A DNA stretch of 64,000 nucleotides from Agapanthus africanus (Eukaryota; Streptophyta; Magnoliopsida; Asparagales; Amaryllidaceae): positions 504,001,176 through 504,065,175 of the forward strand of contig CM057347.1 of the NCBI GenBank assembly GCA_030015575.1, written 5' to 3'. The notes under the pieces are model-generated. The model had not been told where the DNA came from and made no database searches. It worked only from the letters and a program-made list of their open reading frames with translations. A program made the translations under genes and the position numbers. Shown here piece by piece: positions 1-15,487 of this stretch; position 1 is the stretch's first letter, and each line of letters starts with the position of its first letter.

Positions 1-2506
1 GGTCCAAGTCCTCCTGGCTCGGCTCTATCTCCTCAGAGTCCGGTCTTCCTGACGAACATTCCAAAGAAAGAAACAGACAGGAATGTCGTCAGCGAACTAG
101 CGCTCGGTAAGTCCCAAAAGAAGAAATAGAAGATAATATGTAATGTGAAGTGAACATGTAAAGTTGTATATGACCGTTCACAGGTATAGGATAGTTATTC
201 TAACGTGGTTATTTGTAGTTTGATAAAGAAAATATTCATGTATACGAGAGGAGTCCATCTTACCCCATGGACTATGGTAACATGTAGTACAAGACCCCGT
301 CATAACCCACGGGACAATGGCACGTGAATTCATATAGGTGTCTTTTAAAATGACCTCTCGTGTCACGATATACGTTCCGTACCAATCTACCCCTTTATCC
401 CCGCATATTGTATTGTTTAAATTAAGATTATAGTTCTTGGCCGAATCCATGAATATAAAATGTTCAGTTTCATGTTCAGGATATAATCATGTGTTCAAGT
501 AGTCATGTTGAGTTCATGTCAAGTTATAACCATGGTTCGGTCAAGTCGGGTCGATTATGCAAGTTTGAGTTTGATGTTTGAATTTGAGTGTTTATGTTCA
601 TGATCAAGTATTCAAATTCGTGTTTGATTTTGGATTCAGAATTGAGTTTGGACTCAGATTGAGTCAGACACTTGTAAACTGATTTAACTCTTGAATTCTT
701 AGGTTCGGGAGTAATCGGCAACTGCTGCAGATGGACGGCAGGACTTATGACTTTTTCCGAGACAATTACCATTGATAACTCCGTTAAGTTCTCTAACCTG
801 AATAGGCAAGCACTCGCTTTCTCCGACTCCCTAAGCCTCAAGAGAATTGATCCCGCTTAAACATGTATTTACTAGAGTCCTTAAAATATTGTTTTGTATA
901 TCTCGAGAGGTTTTATGAAAAATATTTTAGTATAGTTTAAAAATAAATCTTGAGGGTGATTTATAACATTTAGGGTTTTCATGAGTATGTGTTTTAATTA
1001 TAGAGGTATTTTAATGATAAGTACTTAGCTTTAAAAAGTTTATGGTATTTTATTGAAAATTAGCTCATTTTGGTATCTTGATGGTATTTTATTAATATTT
1101 TTTAATCTTTAATTTTTATATAAAAAAATAGTTTCGTAATATATTGAAAATATGGATTTATAATTTTTATATAATTTTCAAAAATTAATTTTGTTTAGAA
1201 AAGTCGCGTTTTCTTAAAAACCGTATTTTATTTTCTTTCGAGATCGAATACTCCGTAAGGAGTTCTGCATCTCGCTCTACTATCCGAAAGATGTACGATA
1301 ATCCACACCATCCATTAGCAGGTCTCCTAACGAGAGTTGTAGAGACGTATTTGCCAAGGAGTACAAAATACCGCTTTAAAAGAAACCCATTTTTTTAAAA
1401 AAATATATGGTATTTTATTGTAAAGGTTATTCTTCGAACCAACTATATGTATATGTAGACATCTATGAAACCAAAGTGTGCGTGTGGGGTAGGTCGTTAC
1501 TCCGTGAAATTTCCCTAAGGTATTGTTTTAACCAATATCGAAAAGAGGTGATAATAAAGTTCAAGATATTTTAATGAAAAAGTTCGATTTTGTTCGTTTC
1601 ACATGAAAATTTTAGTTAAACTTAAATCTAAAACATTTGTGATTAAAGTTGCAAATAGTGTGGTAAAATTATATTGACCAAGAAATAAAGGAAAAGAGAG
1701 TTCTAGGTCTTAAAAGAAAAGGTGTCGGGAATAACTCCGCTTTACCGATATATGATTAGGGGATGAATTTCGATGAAAAGAAAAAGAGTTGGGAGAGACT
1801 TACTGTTTGGAAATCTCAAGAAAAGGGTAAGAAAGAAGGGAGAGGTTTCGTGGCATCGCAGGAGCTCCAGAAATGGCTTCGATTTTCGACGGAACAAGCT
1901 TGGTCGCTAACTCCGCTTACACTTAGAAACTTTTTGAGAGAATTTTTGCTAGAATTTCAGAATGGTGAAGAGCTAAGGCATGGGGTGGTATTTATAGTGG
2001 AGAATTAGGATTTGGGAATTAAAATTTTGGATTAAAAAGCATTAAATAGATATTAAACGGTGCAGGGAGTTGAGAGGGGTTGAAGAGTCAAGTGTGCAAA
2101 GCACGGATTGATTTGGGTACATCAGGACCGTCGGCGCCGGCCCATAGTTTATTTTGGCCGGTCGGATCTCGAGCTTTGGCCTCGAGATTCGTGCCACGTT
2201 GGTTTTTCTGTGTTTACTCCATTTTGCACATATTTGATTTTTCTGAAACTTTTCCTTTCCCGTGTATTGCACGGGTAACTATTGGGCTTCCAAAAATTAA
2301 AAAGAAAAATCAGAAAATATAATTATGTCTGATGAGAATCGAACGCACATGATACATCACAGCAGTGCAAAGGCTTTACCAATGAGCTACAAGTTACTTC
2401 TTACTTTTATTTAATAGAAATAACTTTTAACTCTTACACAGGCTGTAATACTCTTTTCTGTACAATAACAAGAAAATTTATGTATAAAGATTTCAGAGTC
2501 GTTACA
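1..2506 (-). mobile_element. Partial LTR of a chromovirus-like (Tekay/Del-type) retrotransposon
   Basis: Read on the minus strand, a sequence beginning TGTAACGACT starts at 2506. This is the same opening as the solo LTR at 45917 (TGTAACGACC). A TATA box (CTATAAATA on the minus strand) lies at 1989-1997, about 510 bases inside, followed by a pyrimidine-rich leader with many short A/T runs, the layout seen in the 45917 LTR. Near the window edge (about 49-94) there is a stem built from GACG/CGTC halves around CATTCC and GGAATG, like the one near the end of the other LTR (48479-48524). The far end is outside the window, so solo or full status cannot be told. Short reading frames in it (for example 1763-2008) are not convincing genes. 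Direct homology is only moderate, so the assignment is inference from architecture. Confidence 0.5.
2330..2398 (-). repeat. tRNA-like pol III promoter, probable SINE head
   Basis: On the minus strand the sequence reads like the 5' half of a tRNA-derived SINE. A box A-like TAGCTCATTGGTAAAGC lies at 2372-2390. A box B-like GCGTTCGATTCTC lies at 2334-2346, with the expected spacing. It does not fold into a full tRNA cloverleaf with acceptor stem, so it is more likely a SINE remnant than a tRNA gene. It lies inside the chromovirus-like LTR, about 110 bases from its start. Confidence 0.4.
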
Positions 2507-2772
2507 AAAACCGTACAATTTTCAAAAAGTTTAAATTTCCTGTTTTCTTCCTTTTTTTAATATTATGTATCCATATGAAAATCGCTAAATTTTCTGTTTA
2601 CTTAAAATTTTAATATTTTACACGTTATAGCGCAAGAAAATAGCGAATTTGTTAAAAATGTTAAAATTTTCTGTTTTCATTTGGTTTTCTATCTTCATTT
2701 TTGCAATACCAAACAAAAATTTCGATAATTTTAATTCTCAAAATTGTTTTTGTTTCTGTTGACACTTCAATA

Positions 2773-2958
2773 TTTTGCATGCTATCTCACATAAAATTCA
2801 TGAAAGTTTTCAATATTTTGCCACTACAATTTAAGTAGTGAGAGAACAATAGAATGAGAACGTAATTTTGCATGCTATCTCACATAAAAATCATGAAAGT
2901 TTTCAATATTTTGCCACTACAATTTAAGTAGTGAGAGAAAAATAGAATGAGAATGTAA
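2773..2958. repeat. Two-copy 93-bp tandem repeat
   Basis: Two adjacent copies, 2773-2865 and 2866-2958, both begin TTTTGCATGCTATCTCAC and differ at only a few positions. Each contains an inverted CACTAC/GTAGTG pair around a short A/T loop. No coding potential. The surrounding 2507-3351 is AT-rich and otherwise shows nothing I can assign apart from the 3' flank of the GST gene. Confidence 0.85.
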
Positions 2959-3351
2959 TGATCAGAAATTTTTCACCGTATAAGACTAGCGTTATGGAAT
3001 AAAAAAATGTGTGATAAATATTAAATGGGAAGCCAATAAAAAAAATTCTATAATCCAATGGAGTAAGTGATAACAATTTTTCCACTAAAATCCACGCTAG
3101 ATAAGGAAATATACCAAGAATTATTAATATTCTCCGGTATAGATTTTTATATAATATATAGATAGATAGATGGAAACAATTTCATAAGGGCGATCTCAAT
3201 AGACAGTGTATTTATACATAACACAGAATATCATTACATACCAGAAGTCATAAACAATGCTTTTTTAAAGTAGTTTCCTAGCATTGCAAGTATATTAAAG
3301 CCATTACAGTTCATGGTATGTGTGTATCAAAATAACCATCCTCTGAGCTTC

Positions 3352-6300
3352 TCAAAGCTCTGAACCAGTGGAGCTCAGCTTGCTGTGTAACCTCTCCTTA
3401 ATTTTGTAGAGAACCTCATGCACTTCTTCGAAATGAGGGCTTGTATAAATCTTCACATTTTCAATCCACTTCAAGATCTTGTCATGACTGCCCAATATTC
3501 TTTGCCAATCCTTCTCATTCACAAGCTGAAATTAACCAAAGGTATAAAGCAGTAGATCAGCTGAAAAAAGTGGTGCTTTGTGTAAGCAGCAGGAGAAAAA
3601 TCGAATCATGCCTTCTCTTTTTATTCAATTTTTGCATAATGTAGTAGAATGGCATTTTTCTATAATTAACTTGGTATGGATTGATCTACATTTTCATGGC
3701 TTTGCAAGTATAGATATAATAAAAGAAGGTTTTCTTCCTCGTGTCACCCCAAAAAAATAGCTGTTTCCATATAGCACCTCCAAACTTGATACATGCATCA
3801 CCTCCAAGACCTTACAATTATTCACATAACCCTACTTTATCGGAGACGTGTTATCAGTTTGACTCGATGTCATGACTAAACTTGTCCCGAGTACTTTAAT
3901 TGATTAAATCTACAACCTTTCTGAAAATCAAAACCAGTTAGGGGTTGTTTGGTTGAGTGTAGTTGGAGACCCATGTGGTTTGGTTCAAATAGTTGCTACT
4001 TCAACTTGTAGTTGAAAAAGCAAATTGTGTTGAGAAACATGTGGTTGCAACTACGTTCAAATTAAACGATTTTACAAGCAAAAGAAAATAGAAAAGTTTG
4101 TGTTGAGAATGACATTTAGTCCCATATTGGAAAAATTATGGGATGCATAAGGGTATAAGATATAAGATGGGATAAACCTCCATAAGGTTTGAGTCTTTTG
4201 GATTGAGTCCCGCTGTATTAAAAAGCCTGTGTGCATCCATGTGTTGTGGGCCCAAACCGAGTTTTACAGTTTGTTATTGTGTTGCAACTACATCCAAACA
4301 AACACATATTTTACAAAGCATGTGGTTGCAACTACATTCTAACCAAACAAAAGAATGAAGTTGAAGCCACCATATCTACATCTAGTTGTAAATACATTGT
4401 TTTTCCAACTATAAGCAACCAAACAGCCCCTAAATGTCGGAATGCTCGTTGTTCCTTCTGATAAAGGAAGGTTTATTTGTTAAATCTTCACAACCGGAAA
4501 GAGAATACTCGATTGCCTATTATATATTAAGTATTCTTACTAAAGTTGGATGCACGCATGGGAATCTTTTGAAGCTGCCCAATTTTTAAAATTTCCTTTT
4601 ATGTCCTTTTTAAAATTATGATTTAGGCTAGATTGATAACTGAAACAAAACAATGTGGGACTTGAAATATAAATTGAGTAGTAGTAGTATAGCATATCAT
4701 GCAAGAGAATATGCTCATCTGTTGTTGTTAGCCGTAAAACAAAGGAATTTTCTTTTTCCTGCGATTACTCCTGAAGTAAGTCAGCCTTGCCTCTATTAGT
4801 AGTATTTTTTTTCTTTATCTTCTGCGCTGATGGGACCCAAAAGTGGGTTGCATGATGTGCTAGTGGTTTTAAATAATTGCATCTTTTTATTGTTAGATGT
4901 GGTGGAAGATAAACCAAAGATAAGAACGTGAGGTAAGATATAATAACAAGGTAAAATATTTTAAAATATAACTAGCAAAGGCAACAGACAAACTGGAAGA
5001 GGCTGGAGGAATTCAGATTTTTATCTTTCCAAATAATTTTAGGTTATTTGTGTTCTTTCATTACTTTTATTCCCCTTAAAGCTTTTATTTTATATATGAA
5101 ATAATTTAAGAGATTTAGCTTCAAAGGTTTATGGTTATTTGTAACTTATGGCTGTCAATTGTTTCTTCGATTATTTGTTTCCATCTGAAAAAATTCTAAC
5201 CTGTTTTGGAAAAGGATAAATTGCCTTTGCATAAGAATTGGGTATAAGTGATAGATATAGCATAGAGTAGGAAAGAGCAATCTCTCTCACATATGCAAAA
5301 AATTAATGTGTTGATGGTGATGGGAATGTTTAATTAATATCCATTTTTAACATGATCATAACGATGAAAGAAACGAAAATCACATTGCTTTGGGATAGTT
5401 TCAGACAATAAGTAGTCAATTATAGCATCTTTTAATATCCCTTCTTATTACTTTTGCCTACTGCTTTCTAGGCTACTTATGGTTGAATGATTACTGTTTC
5501 AAAATATGCTCAGAAATTAATCACAGTTCCCTCGTATTGTGTGGGGTCTAGCCTCATCCTATGTTTGAAGGCGAGAATACAACCGTCGCAGATTACAGAA
5601 CCGGTGGGGGGATTTCGAATACATAAAAGGTTAATGGAGGCGACATATGGAAATAGCTAAGTTCTCGGGGTAATATTAAGGAAAAACCCAGCATTTATAT
5701 ATAAGATCTTACTAAACGAAAATTTTATTTAGCACGGAAATATATAAAATTAAATTTACCTCCAATTGCATAAGTTCGCATACGAGGCTGAGATCCGCAA
5801 TGGATGGGAGAGGATTCCCCAATAAGAACTGTGCGTTCCCTTTAAGCCAAATAGATTCAATTGTCGAAAGAGACGATGACAAAATTTTCTCAGCATCATT
5901 TGCTGCTTGTGGGTTCAATGGCATACCAAGTAAAGGTGCCAGTGTAGAGTTCAGAACAAAGCCAGCTGCATTGGATACAGTTCAGTAAAAAGTTAGCTTT
6001 TGAGGTGAGATTGATATACACATGCATGAGCATATATAACTTGATTCCTCACTAGTATATATCGGCAAGTATACATGGATGCTCAAGCGCACACAATACT
6101 CTCGTATGTCTATTAATGTTTAGGTTCGAATAGGTAGTTTAAAGTCTTGGTACACCCTAAATATTTCAAAATTTCACTAATATATCTCAATTTTCTGCCA
6201 ATAAAAGCCTATTTTTTGGAATTTAAACTTATGCCCATCAATATATACTTTTGGCTTTTGGTTCAATTATCTGGACTTTTCATGAAAGCTGAAATCAAAA

Positions 6301-8968
6301 TATGAATGGTTGTTTTCATATCATATTTGGTTTATTCTACACTTCTGATTTAAGAAGAATAGTTTTTCAAAGTTTGCGTCGTTCAATTTACAATACAACA
6401 ATATTGAACCTGGTTCTCAAGGCATTCAATCTGAAACTGCATTTTTCTCTCTCTATATGATAGCAACCAACACATCCACATAATGCACGTAAACTTGAAA
6501 ACAGTTAAAACAAAGTAATGCATTAGTATTGTTAGATGAAAATATCATCAATACCTGAACCACGACGAAGGTTGGAGTGATGCCAATCCAACACTGAGTT
6601 AATTTTGGCTCTCTTGAATAGGTCAGCAGGATACCTTGCACAAAAAAGTGAACAGTTTGAGGAACTCTAAATTTAAGTGCATATAAAGAGGGGGAAAATA
6701 AGATAGGAAGAATTATAAGCATGAATTATTGCATAAGATGTAGATTAATTGAAAAGACGGATTCACTAAACAAAATTAAGCAACAATGGACCATGTGTCC
6801 CTATGTGAAAACTTGACTTCGGTTTTTCTCATAACAAAAAATAAATAAATTTCTGCAGTTCTTTGAGATAAAATAAAAGAAGAGGAGGAAAACTACAGGA
6901 AGAACTGATTATGTGAACCCTTTACTTTTATATTTTTAAATGAAAATGGTCAAAAAAATTAAGTTGAGCAAAAGGAAAGAAGCGGTTAAAAGTTAGAACA
7001 TAAAGAGATGATCAAATAACTCACCAGTGGTCTGCGATTCCTGGGAAAGCACATGCAATATAGATGAGAATGGCGTGGCTGTAAATACAAAATTGATAAA
7101 ACTATCAGAAACTAGAATGCAAATAAGTATGGAGGATGTGTGGAGACACAGGAATAAGTTAAAATTTGTCCTGTAAGAAAAATTTGCGCAAGTATCAAAA
7201 TGCTACAATTTTGCTATCTTAAACCCAAATCAAATTGCCATCTGATTCACCTATATCAGGCAGGCACTGATGAAGGAAAAGTTGGGAAGTGAGATAAGGT
7301 TAGGAAGCAAACCCGGCATGTATAAAGCATAACATACCAGATTAGTATAAATGTTCTAAGATTTTAAGTAACTCAGTCTTTTAGAGCTATTAGACCTGTT
7401 TTAGTAACTAAACCAGGGAATTAAGAAGCTAAAGAGTAAACATAGATTTTTTGCCTCTGCAAACATTGAAATTTCTGAAAAGTTTAAATACAACCAATAA
7501 GTTTCGCCCAATCAAACGTGAAATTCACAATTAATGAACAGGACACTTGCTATTGTGGTATAATTAGTTTTATTGCATCATACACACACAAGGAGACATA
7601 TGATTTAGTTTAAAGACTATTTTTACCTTGCAAACATAAACAATGTCAAGAAAATAATCAATTAATGAGCATATAGTATCCAAAACAGTCAAATTCAGAG
7701 TTTGTTGGAAACAAACCGAATTACCTCTCGAACAGTTTAAATTGTCCATCAACAATTGCTGGAACCTGACCCATTGGATTGATCTCTGAAAATGCATCGA
7801 TAAACTATTACTTATCGATTTGCTGTCCATACCTACTTAAAAACAATAAACTCATAACGAAATAGTGCATTACTTCAACAATATGGAGCGATTGAAAATC
7901 ATTGGTCTTCCTAGTATCGAAAGGTGACATACGCACTTTAATGAGAATGACATGATTCACAACTCGTGATAGATGCAGAAAAAATATAATAATCCTTTTA
8001 GACTCCCAATCTCTTTTAAAATGCATATGATTATCTTTGCAAGGAGACTTCTTCCATGAATTGTGATCTTGTGTTTATTTTTCTTTTTTCAAACGCATTC
8101 AACTAAAGATAATTAAATTGCAAATCCAATTTATTTTATTTAGTCGGTGTTTAACATAAATGGAATTTCTTCCTACTCATCATCATCATGATGTAAGCCT
8201 TTTCCCATCAAAATGGGGTCAGCTACGAAGCAAAACTCGATTTCAAGAAATATGAAGCAAAGCTCCAATAAATATCTGGCAATGTTTTACTCGCCCTGAC
8301 AATACATGGAATTCACAAAATGAAAAATCATGAAAATAATAACAGAAGTGATGCACTGCTGAGAGAAGTAGTAGTCAACAAGGTGTATCGATATTAGGAA
8401 TGGGATTCACAGTTTGTAATCGGGAAAAAATGGCGAAAACACAGTTTACCCAACAACAACAACAACAAAAAGATTGGATTCCTCAATTCTCAACCAATCA
8501 AGCTAAAGACTTAGACCAAATCTATGAATCACAATTCAAATTTAAATTCGTTGTCGATTTTCCAACAACATTTTGGATGGTAACGGGACTAATAGTTAAA
8601 ATTACAAGTTCAAAACATTCTTAGATTATAATGATTGGCTTTTGCCCTCTCAATTTGCAACACTAGACTGCAAAATTATGAAATTTCACAAGCAAATGAT
8701 AAAAAATAAACAAAAGGGGGGACCTTTGAATTCAGGCGATTTGTTCTGCCCCTTTCCGATTTCGATCCTCACCTCCTCGAAATCGATTTTATTCATCCTT
8801 TGATTCCACAATCAAAGCAACACAAATAACCAAAAACTAATTAGAACTGATAACTCAAAATCCCTTGCAAAAAAAGAAACATAAAAGCATTCAAGAAAAT
8901 TACTTGCAAAAGATTAGGATTGCACGCGATGGCTGCGACAAGCGATCCACATACACCTTCAGCCCCAT
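3352..8968 (-). CDS. GSTT: Glutathione S-transferase, theta class (complete, 7 exons)
   Basis: Joining exons 8968-8904, 8797-8724, 7785-7725, 7078-7025, 6634-6555, 5965-5760 and 3525-3352 gives 714 coding bases (237 residues) with no frame conflict. Every intron is GT-AG on the minus strand. The start is MGLKVYVDRLSQPSRA: the SQPSR segment carries the theta-class catalytic serine (Ser11). PAIVDG, the glutathione-binding ESHAI and the all-helical C-terminal domain (LDWHHSNLRRG, FLLGNPLPSIADLSLVCELMQLE) follow. Theta GSTs conjugate glutathione and reduce organic hydroperoxides. The length matches plant GSTT proteins (about 235-245). The protein ends in SEL, whereas Arabidopsis GSTT proteins end in peroxisomal signals such as SKI or SKM. 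The last intron (3526-5759) is 2.2 kb and holds a MITE. The leader above the ATG is GA-rich. Exon boundaries are by eye but phase-consistent. Confidence 0.93.
3941..4430. mobile_element. Tourist-like MITE (PIF/Harbinger type) in GST intron
   Basis: The element begins GGGGTTGTTTGGTTG and ends CAACCAAACAGCCCC, which are inverted repeats with one mismatch. It is flanked by TTA on the left and TAA on the right, as expected for a 3-bp TWA target with one altered base. At 490 bp it has no coding sequence. The interior around 4100-4230 looks unrelated to the ends and may be a second small insertion. It lies in the last intron of the GST gene. Confidence 0.75.
8165..8240. repeat. Fragment of a dispersed plant repeat
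   Basis: The stretch around AAAATGGGGTCAGCTACGAA resembles a repeat head seen again near 21690 in tubulin intron 1 (TTTGGAGTTGGCTATATGAA). The GGGGTCGGCTAC word is familiar from many dispersed plant repeats. I cannot name its class. It lies in intron 2 of the GST gene. Confidence 0.35.
8451..8467. repeat. (CAA)n microsatellite
   Basis: Five perfect CAA units run directly, in intron 2 of the GST gene. Confidence 0.9.
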
Positions 8969-11442
8969 CTCTCTCCCTCTCTCTCTTCTCTCTCTCTAAA
9001 ATGGCTCTTGTAGTCAACGGATCAATTACAACTAAAATACTCTCAACTCTCATGTTTTTCGTTAAATATCTGGCAAAATAAACACCTGACGTCAGCTCGG
9101 CCCAATCTTAATTTCTGGGCTCAGTTCTCTAGCCCAAGCCCAACATAAATTTGCAAGAGAATCTACAGAATCCAATGTTTAAATTTGGACGCTTTTTTGG
9201 TTTAATCCAAAATTAGACGCAAATTTAAACGTCAACTCCTAGTTCCACTAAGAACAAGCTTTTATAATGGTTATATAATGATAGAGAGTACATGTTATTT
9301 TCTTTCCATAAACAATTATTTTCTCTTCGAGCTAGATTTTGATCTTCTTCTTCTATCGTCCATAAGTAAGTAGTGTTTTTATTTAATCTTTTTCTACGAA
9401 TATATCATTTATAAGTGGTTCTGATCTCTCGTTACTGCTTTTTTATATCGGTAACTTTATATACTCCAATGATTATATGCTTTGGATGTGTTTGTTCTTC
9501 TTAATGTTTCTTTTCAGTCCTAATCCTTTTATGAGATTTTCTTTTTGGTCATTATGTCATTGTTCTTAGTAAAATTTGTTTTGTTTTTGGTGTTAGATAT
9601 CTGTCATGTAATTAGTTGTCATTTAAATAAGCATATCAGATGAAAGATTTAGTCAATAGAATCACCGTGTGATTTATTGCATATTTTTCTAACTCGTTTA
9701 TCATTTTATTGTCAGATTTTATACTTGTCCGGATATTTTTTGTGGATTATTACAGATAACAGGTCTTGGATACAAAAAGACGAAATATTGTGCTAAAATG
9801 AGGATTACGTGCGTATAAATGGAGATTTAAGGGAATTATTCAGAAAATCAAAAGACAATTTACAAATTTTGAACAAATTTGGGAACATCATTACAAATTA
9901 ACAAATGTTGCAACAAATAAAGATTAATCAATTATCACAACAACAAATCAGTTGAAGAAACAAAATCAAATCAAAATCAACAAATTAACCTGTCTAATTA
10001 TATGTCAAATTTGGGAACAGTTTGGAGATCGACGCAACTACATAGATATAGCGACATATTCAAGATTTTATGTGCTCAAAAATCATCTAAATTGACGATA
10101 AAATCACAGAAAAAATATGGAGCCACGAAGCCAAAAAACAGCGGCGGATCAGCGGTCGATTTTGAGCCGTTCGATGAGAATTTTTATGGGCACGATCGTC
10201 TTTCTGCATAGATTAATATGAGATGCAGCGTTTCGTTTTTTGAAGATTCTAAAGGCTCGCAATAGTGTTCAATAGAGCAATTAGATTAGATTATCAGCAA
10301 GTAAATTCTCTTGCATCTTCTATTACTTGTTCTCCAATCTTTCTTAGCCCTGTATAAGCACCCGTATAGTTTTAGGGTTTCGTATCTTTTCTTGGCAATA
10401 AACTCTGGGTTTTCTTTTGAGAGATCAACTCCACTGTAAGTTATTTTTTTTTATGAATAAATTTTTGCTTTTTATTAATATGAAGCGTAACTAAATTATT
10501 TTCTAGTTTTTTTAATTTATTTACTCTATTTGGTTGGATGTTATATTACTTTCTTTTTTTGCGCTTAAATATCAATCTCTAATTATTTAAATTCTTCTTA
10601 TTAAGTTTATCATCTAAAAACCTAATTTTTTAAATGACAGCCGAAGCCTAGAAAGAAGATTAAGGAAAGATAATAACACCAAGAAACTTATTAGGTTAAA
10701 TGATATGTTCACGTCCTAAAGATCTAATGACGAAAGGTAAGAGATGGGTTTAATTAAAAAAAAAACTAGGTAGTTAAGAGTGACTTAAGTTATTCGATAA
10801 GATGATAGAAGTAAATTGATCACCTACCGCTATTAATTGAAGATTAAACGTAGATTATTTTTAATTAACTAGAAAAAGTGTTTTAATATTGCTATCTAAA
10901 TGATATTTTTATAATTAATAGTTTAACTTCAATAACATTAAATTAACCTATAATTTTATAGGATTAACAGAAAACATATTAAATATAGATGAAGAAAAGA
11001 AGTGTCGTCTTTTAAATCAACCAATAGAGATAAATAAATACAAAACTCTAAATTCTTCTATATTCATAAAAAGCCCACTTTTAATTGCACTTTAAAAAAA
11101 GAAAATCTAGCTCTTTAACTTAGTTTAAAAGTAGTTAACACGCATCTCTGTGGATCGACCCTCAAGTATTACGATTGCACCATCTCATACCTGTGGTTAA
11201 AATTAAAGACTAATAAAATCCCCATCACACCGCTTTTGTGTATTTGAAGCACGAGAGATAGCCTCCCTGTTGCGATGGATAATGAAAAAAAGGCCAAGAG
11301 CTCATTCATACCAATGTGAACCATTGTATCCCTATCCACATAGAATTCATCAATCAAATTTGATTCCCTATTAATTAAAAAAAAATTAAAAGAGGGAAAA
11401 TTAAAAAAAGTGGGGGAACAAAAAGATTGATATTTGGAAAAG

Positions 11443-11479
<37 letters not shown>

Positions 11480-12025
11480 AACGAGACCTTGTCATCTCAA
11501 TCTCATAGCAAATATTATTTATACTTTGATTTCTAATGCATAATAAAGCCTTGCATACATAAAAAAATATTTATTACAAGCTATATATAATTACTATTAC
11601 CTTTTTGTATTTCCTAACCATTGAAAATATAATTCAATTACATATAGGGGCCAGTAGTTTTATTTTAGAGATCGAGTCAAATCAAATTTCGAATATGAAT
11701 TTCCTTCAAAAAAAAAAGTTTTGAATATGAACAATTAGTTGAAGACTACTGTAATTTGAGTGTAGAAATTGATACTTGGTTAAGAATATGGGGCCCGGGG
11801 AGGAACCGTCTCAGTTTCAATTATAAGACTTATTAGCTATAACAGAAAAGGGAGTGTTCCTAATTTGAAAGGGACTGAATCCATGCATTTGTTATATGAA
11901 AAATTATATTCTTAAAATTTGTATGATGAGAAAATTATAAACGAAGCTAAAAGACAGGTACAATTTAAGATTTTTATATATACCTCTTTATATATATACC
12001 TTCCTGCAATATTGTGTATTTATAT
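8969..12025. other. AT-rich intergenic DNA upstream of the GST gene
   Basis: Positions 8969-9000 are the CT-rich (GA-rich in the gene sense) leader and promoter side of the GST gene. From 9050 to 12025 the sequence is AT-rich, with short scattered frames only. A region at 10270-10440 (runs such as TTTTAGGGTTTCG) could be the edge of an old LTR, but I see no pair. I find no convincing gene here. Confidence 0.6.
11447..11478. repeat. (CT)16 microsatellite
   Basis: A perfect CT dinucleotide run of about 32 bases lies in intergenic DNA. The arginine/glutamate-rich frame read through it on the other strand is an artefact of the repeat. Confidence 0.95.
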
Positions 12026-12316
12026 ATGAAAAATGAGCCTGGCGAGCTCCTCAAGTCCGTGCCTACGAATGTACGCACAATCCTGCTTACTCGGCCTGTA
12101 GAACTTCCCAGGCCCTGTAAGTTTAAAAAACACCTTTTTGGTGATATATGCTAAATTATAGGTTTCGAGCCATAATGATAAACTTTTCTTTGTTTATTCA
12201 TAAAAAATGAATATTAATTCCAATTTATTTCAAGTTTTTTTTAATCATTTTACTAATTGTATATAAGTTTGTATTTTTCAAACTCTCATTAAATGGTCTT
12301 CATTTATAGTAATTAG

Positions 12317-12719
12317 GAAGACCATAGTTATGAAGGTTTGAGTGGTAAATTTGAAGGTAGAAAAGCAAAGTCTCATGCTCATGCTGGGAATCCAAGCTGC
12401 ATCAAGGGTGGATTTGAGTTCAAACTAGAGGAACCAGTTGCCAAATATTGCTCCATACAGTGTAAAGTATGTAGCATGACCCTTTCTTTCTTTTCATTAT
12501 GAGACTGATTGATCATTTCTTATGTATTATTGCTTGTTAATGTTTATATAGGTCGAGACATTGGAGAATTTGCTGGCGGAGAATGATTCAGACACGACTG
12601 CAAATAGTTCTGAGATGCATGATTCAAACACAGCTACAACCGAGACGTCTGATCCAAAACTCCTGTCGATCATATCAACAATGCGCAAGAAAGAGAGCAT
12701 CGAAGAGCGCCTTGCCTGA
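12317..12719 (+). CDS. Last two exons of an unrecognised plus-strand gene
   Basis: Exon 12317-12466 (50 codons) is bounded by an acceptor (AATTAG) and a donor (GTATGT). Exon 12552-12719 (55 residues plus TGA) starts after ATATAG. Both are open in the same phase and join cleanly. The first exon has two cysteines in a CSIQC pair, a third in NPSC, and a KGGFEFKLEEPVAKYC segment, suggesting a small metal-binding or disulphide module. The second is acidic and Ser/Thr-rich, then basic (STMRKKESIEERLA). I do not recognise the family. Upstream exons were not found with confidence: an open stretch at 12026-12116 ends at a good donor (CCCT|GTAAGT) but in a phase that does not fit. The gene converges on the tubulin gene at 13189. 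It may be a truncated copy. Confidence 0.5.
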
Positions 12720-13188
12720 CTGTCTTAATGTTTATCTTTCTCTTCTTTTTTCCCCACTGTTTCTTCACAAAGTTGGAGCTGGACCCAAATTTGAACTTAG
12801 GTGCTGCTGTGGTCAAATTTTCTGTACAATTTTGGATAAATTATGTTATTTGTTCTCATAACTGCTGTAAATTCTAATTGACCTAGATACATTATCACAA
12901 AGTACCATAGAATGCCAAAAAAAATTAATTAAAAAACAAATAAAAATCAAACAATGGTGTACAATTGACATCTTCATTAAAGCAATATAAAGAACTGAAT
13001 ACAGTGACATATTACACTGCAAGAACATTTAGAACAGCCTCATATTACAAACTTAACAACACATAGCAGGATACTACACCATCACAAAACAGCATAACAA
13101 ACTCCTAATAGTGCAAGAAATTGAGACATATCATCTGCTACACATCAAATAATCAATCAAACCATATCATATCATATCAAGCTTCTTG

Positions 13189-15487
<2,299 letters not shown>

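Noticed and set aside
1763..2008. 81-residue plus-strand frame
   Set aside because: Lies across the presumed leader of a minus-strand LTR, with no domain or splice context.
12026..12116. Upstream exon (MKNEPGELLKSVPTNVRTIL) of the gene at 12317
   Set aside because: It ends at a good donor but in a phase that gives an immediate stop when joined to 12317; kept only as a remark.
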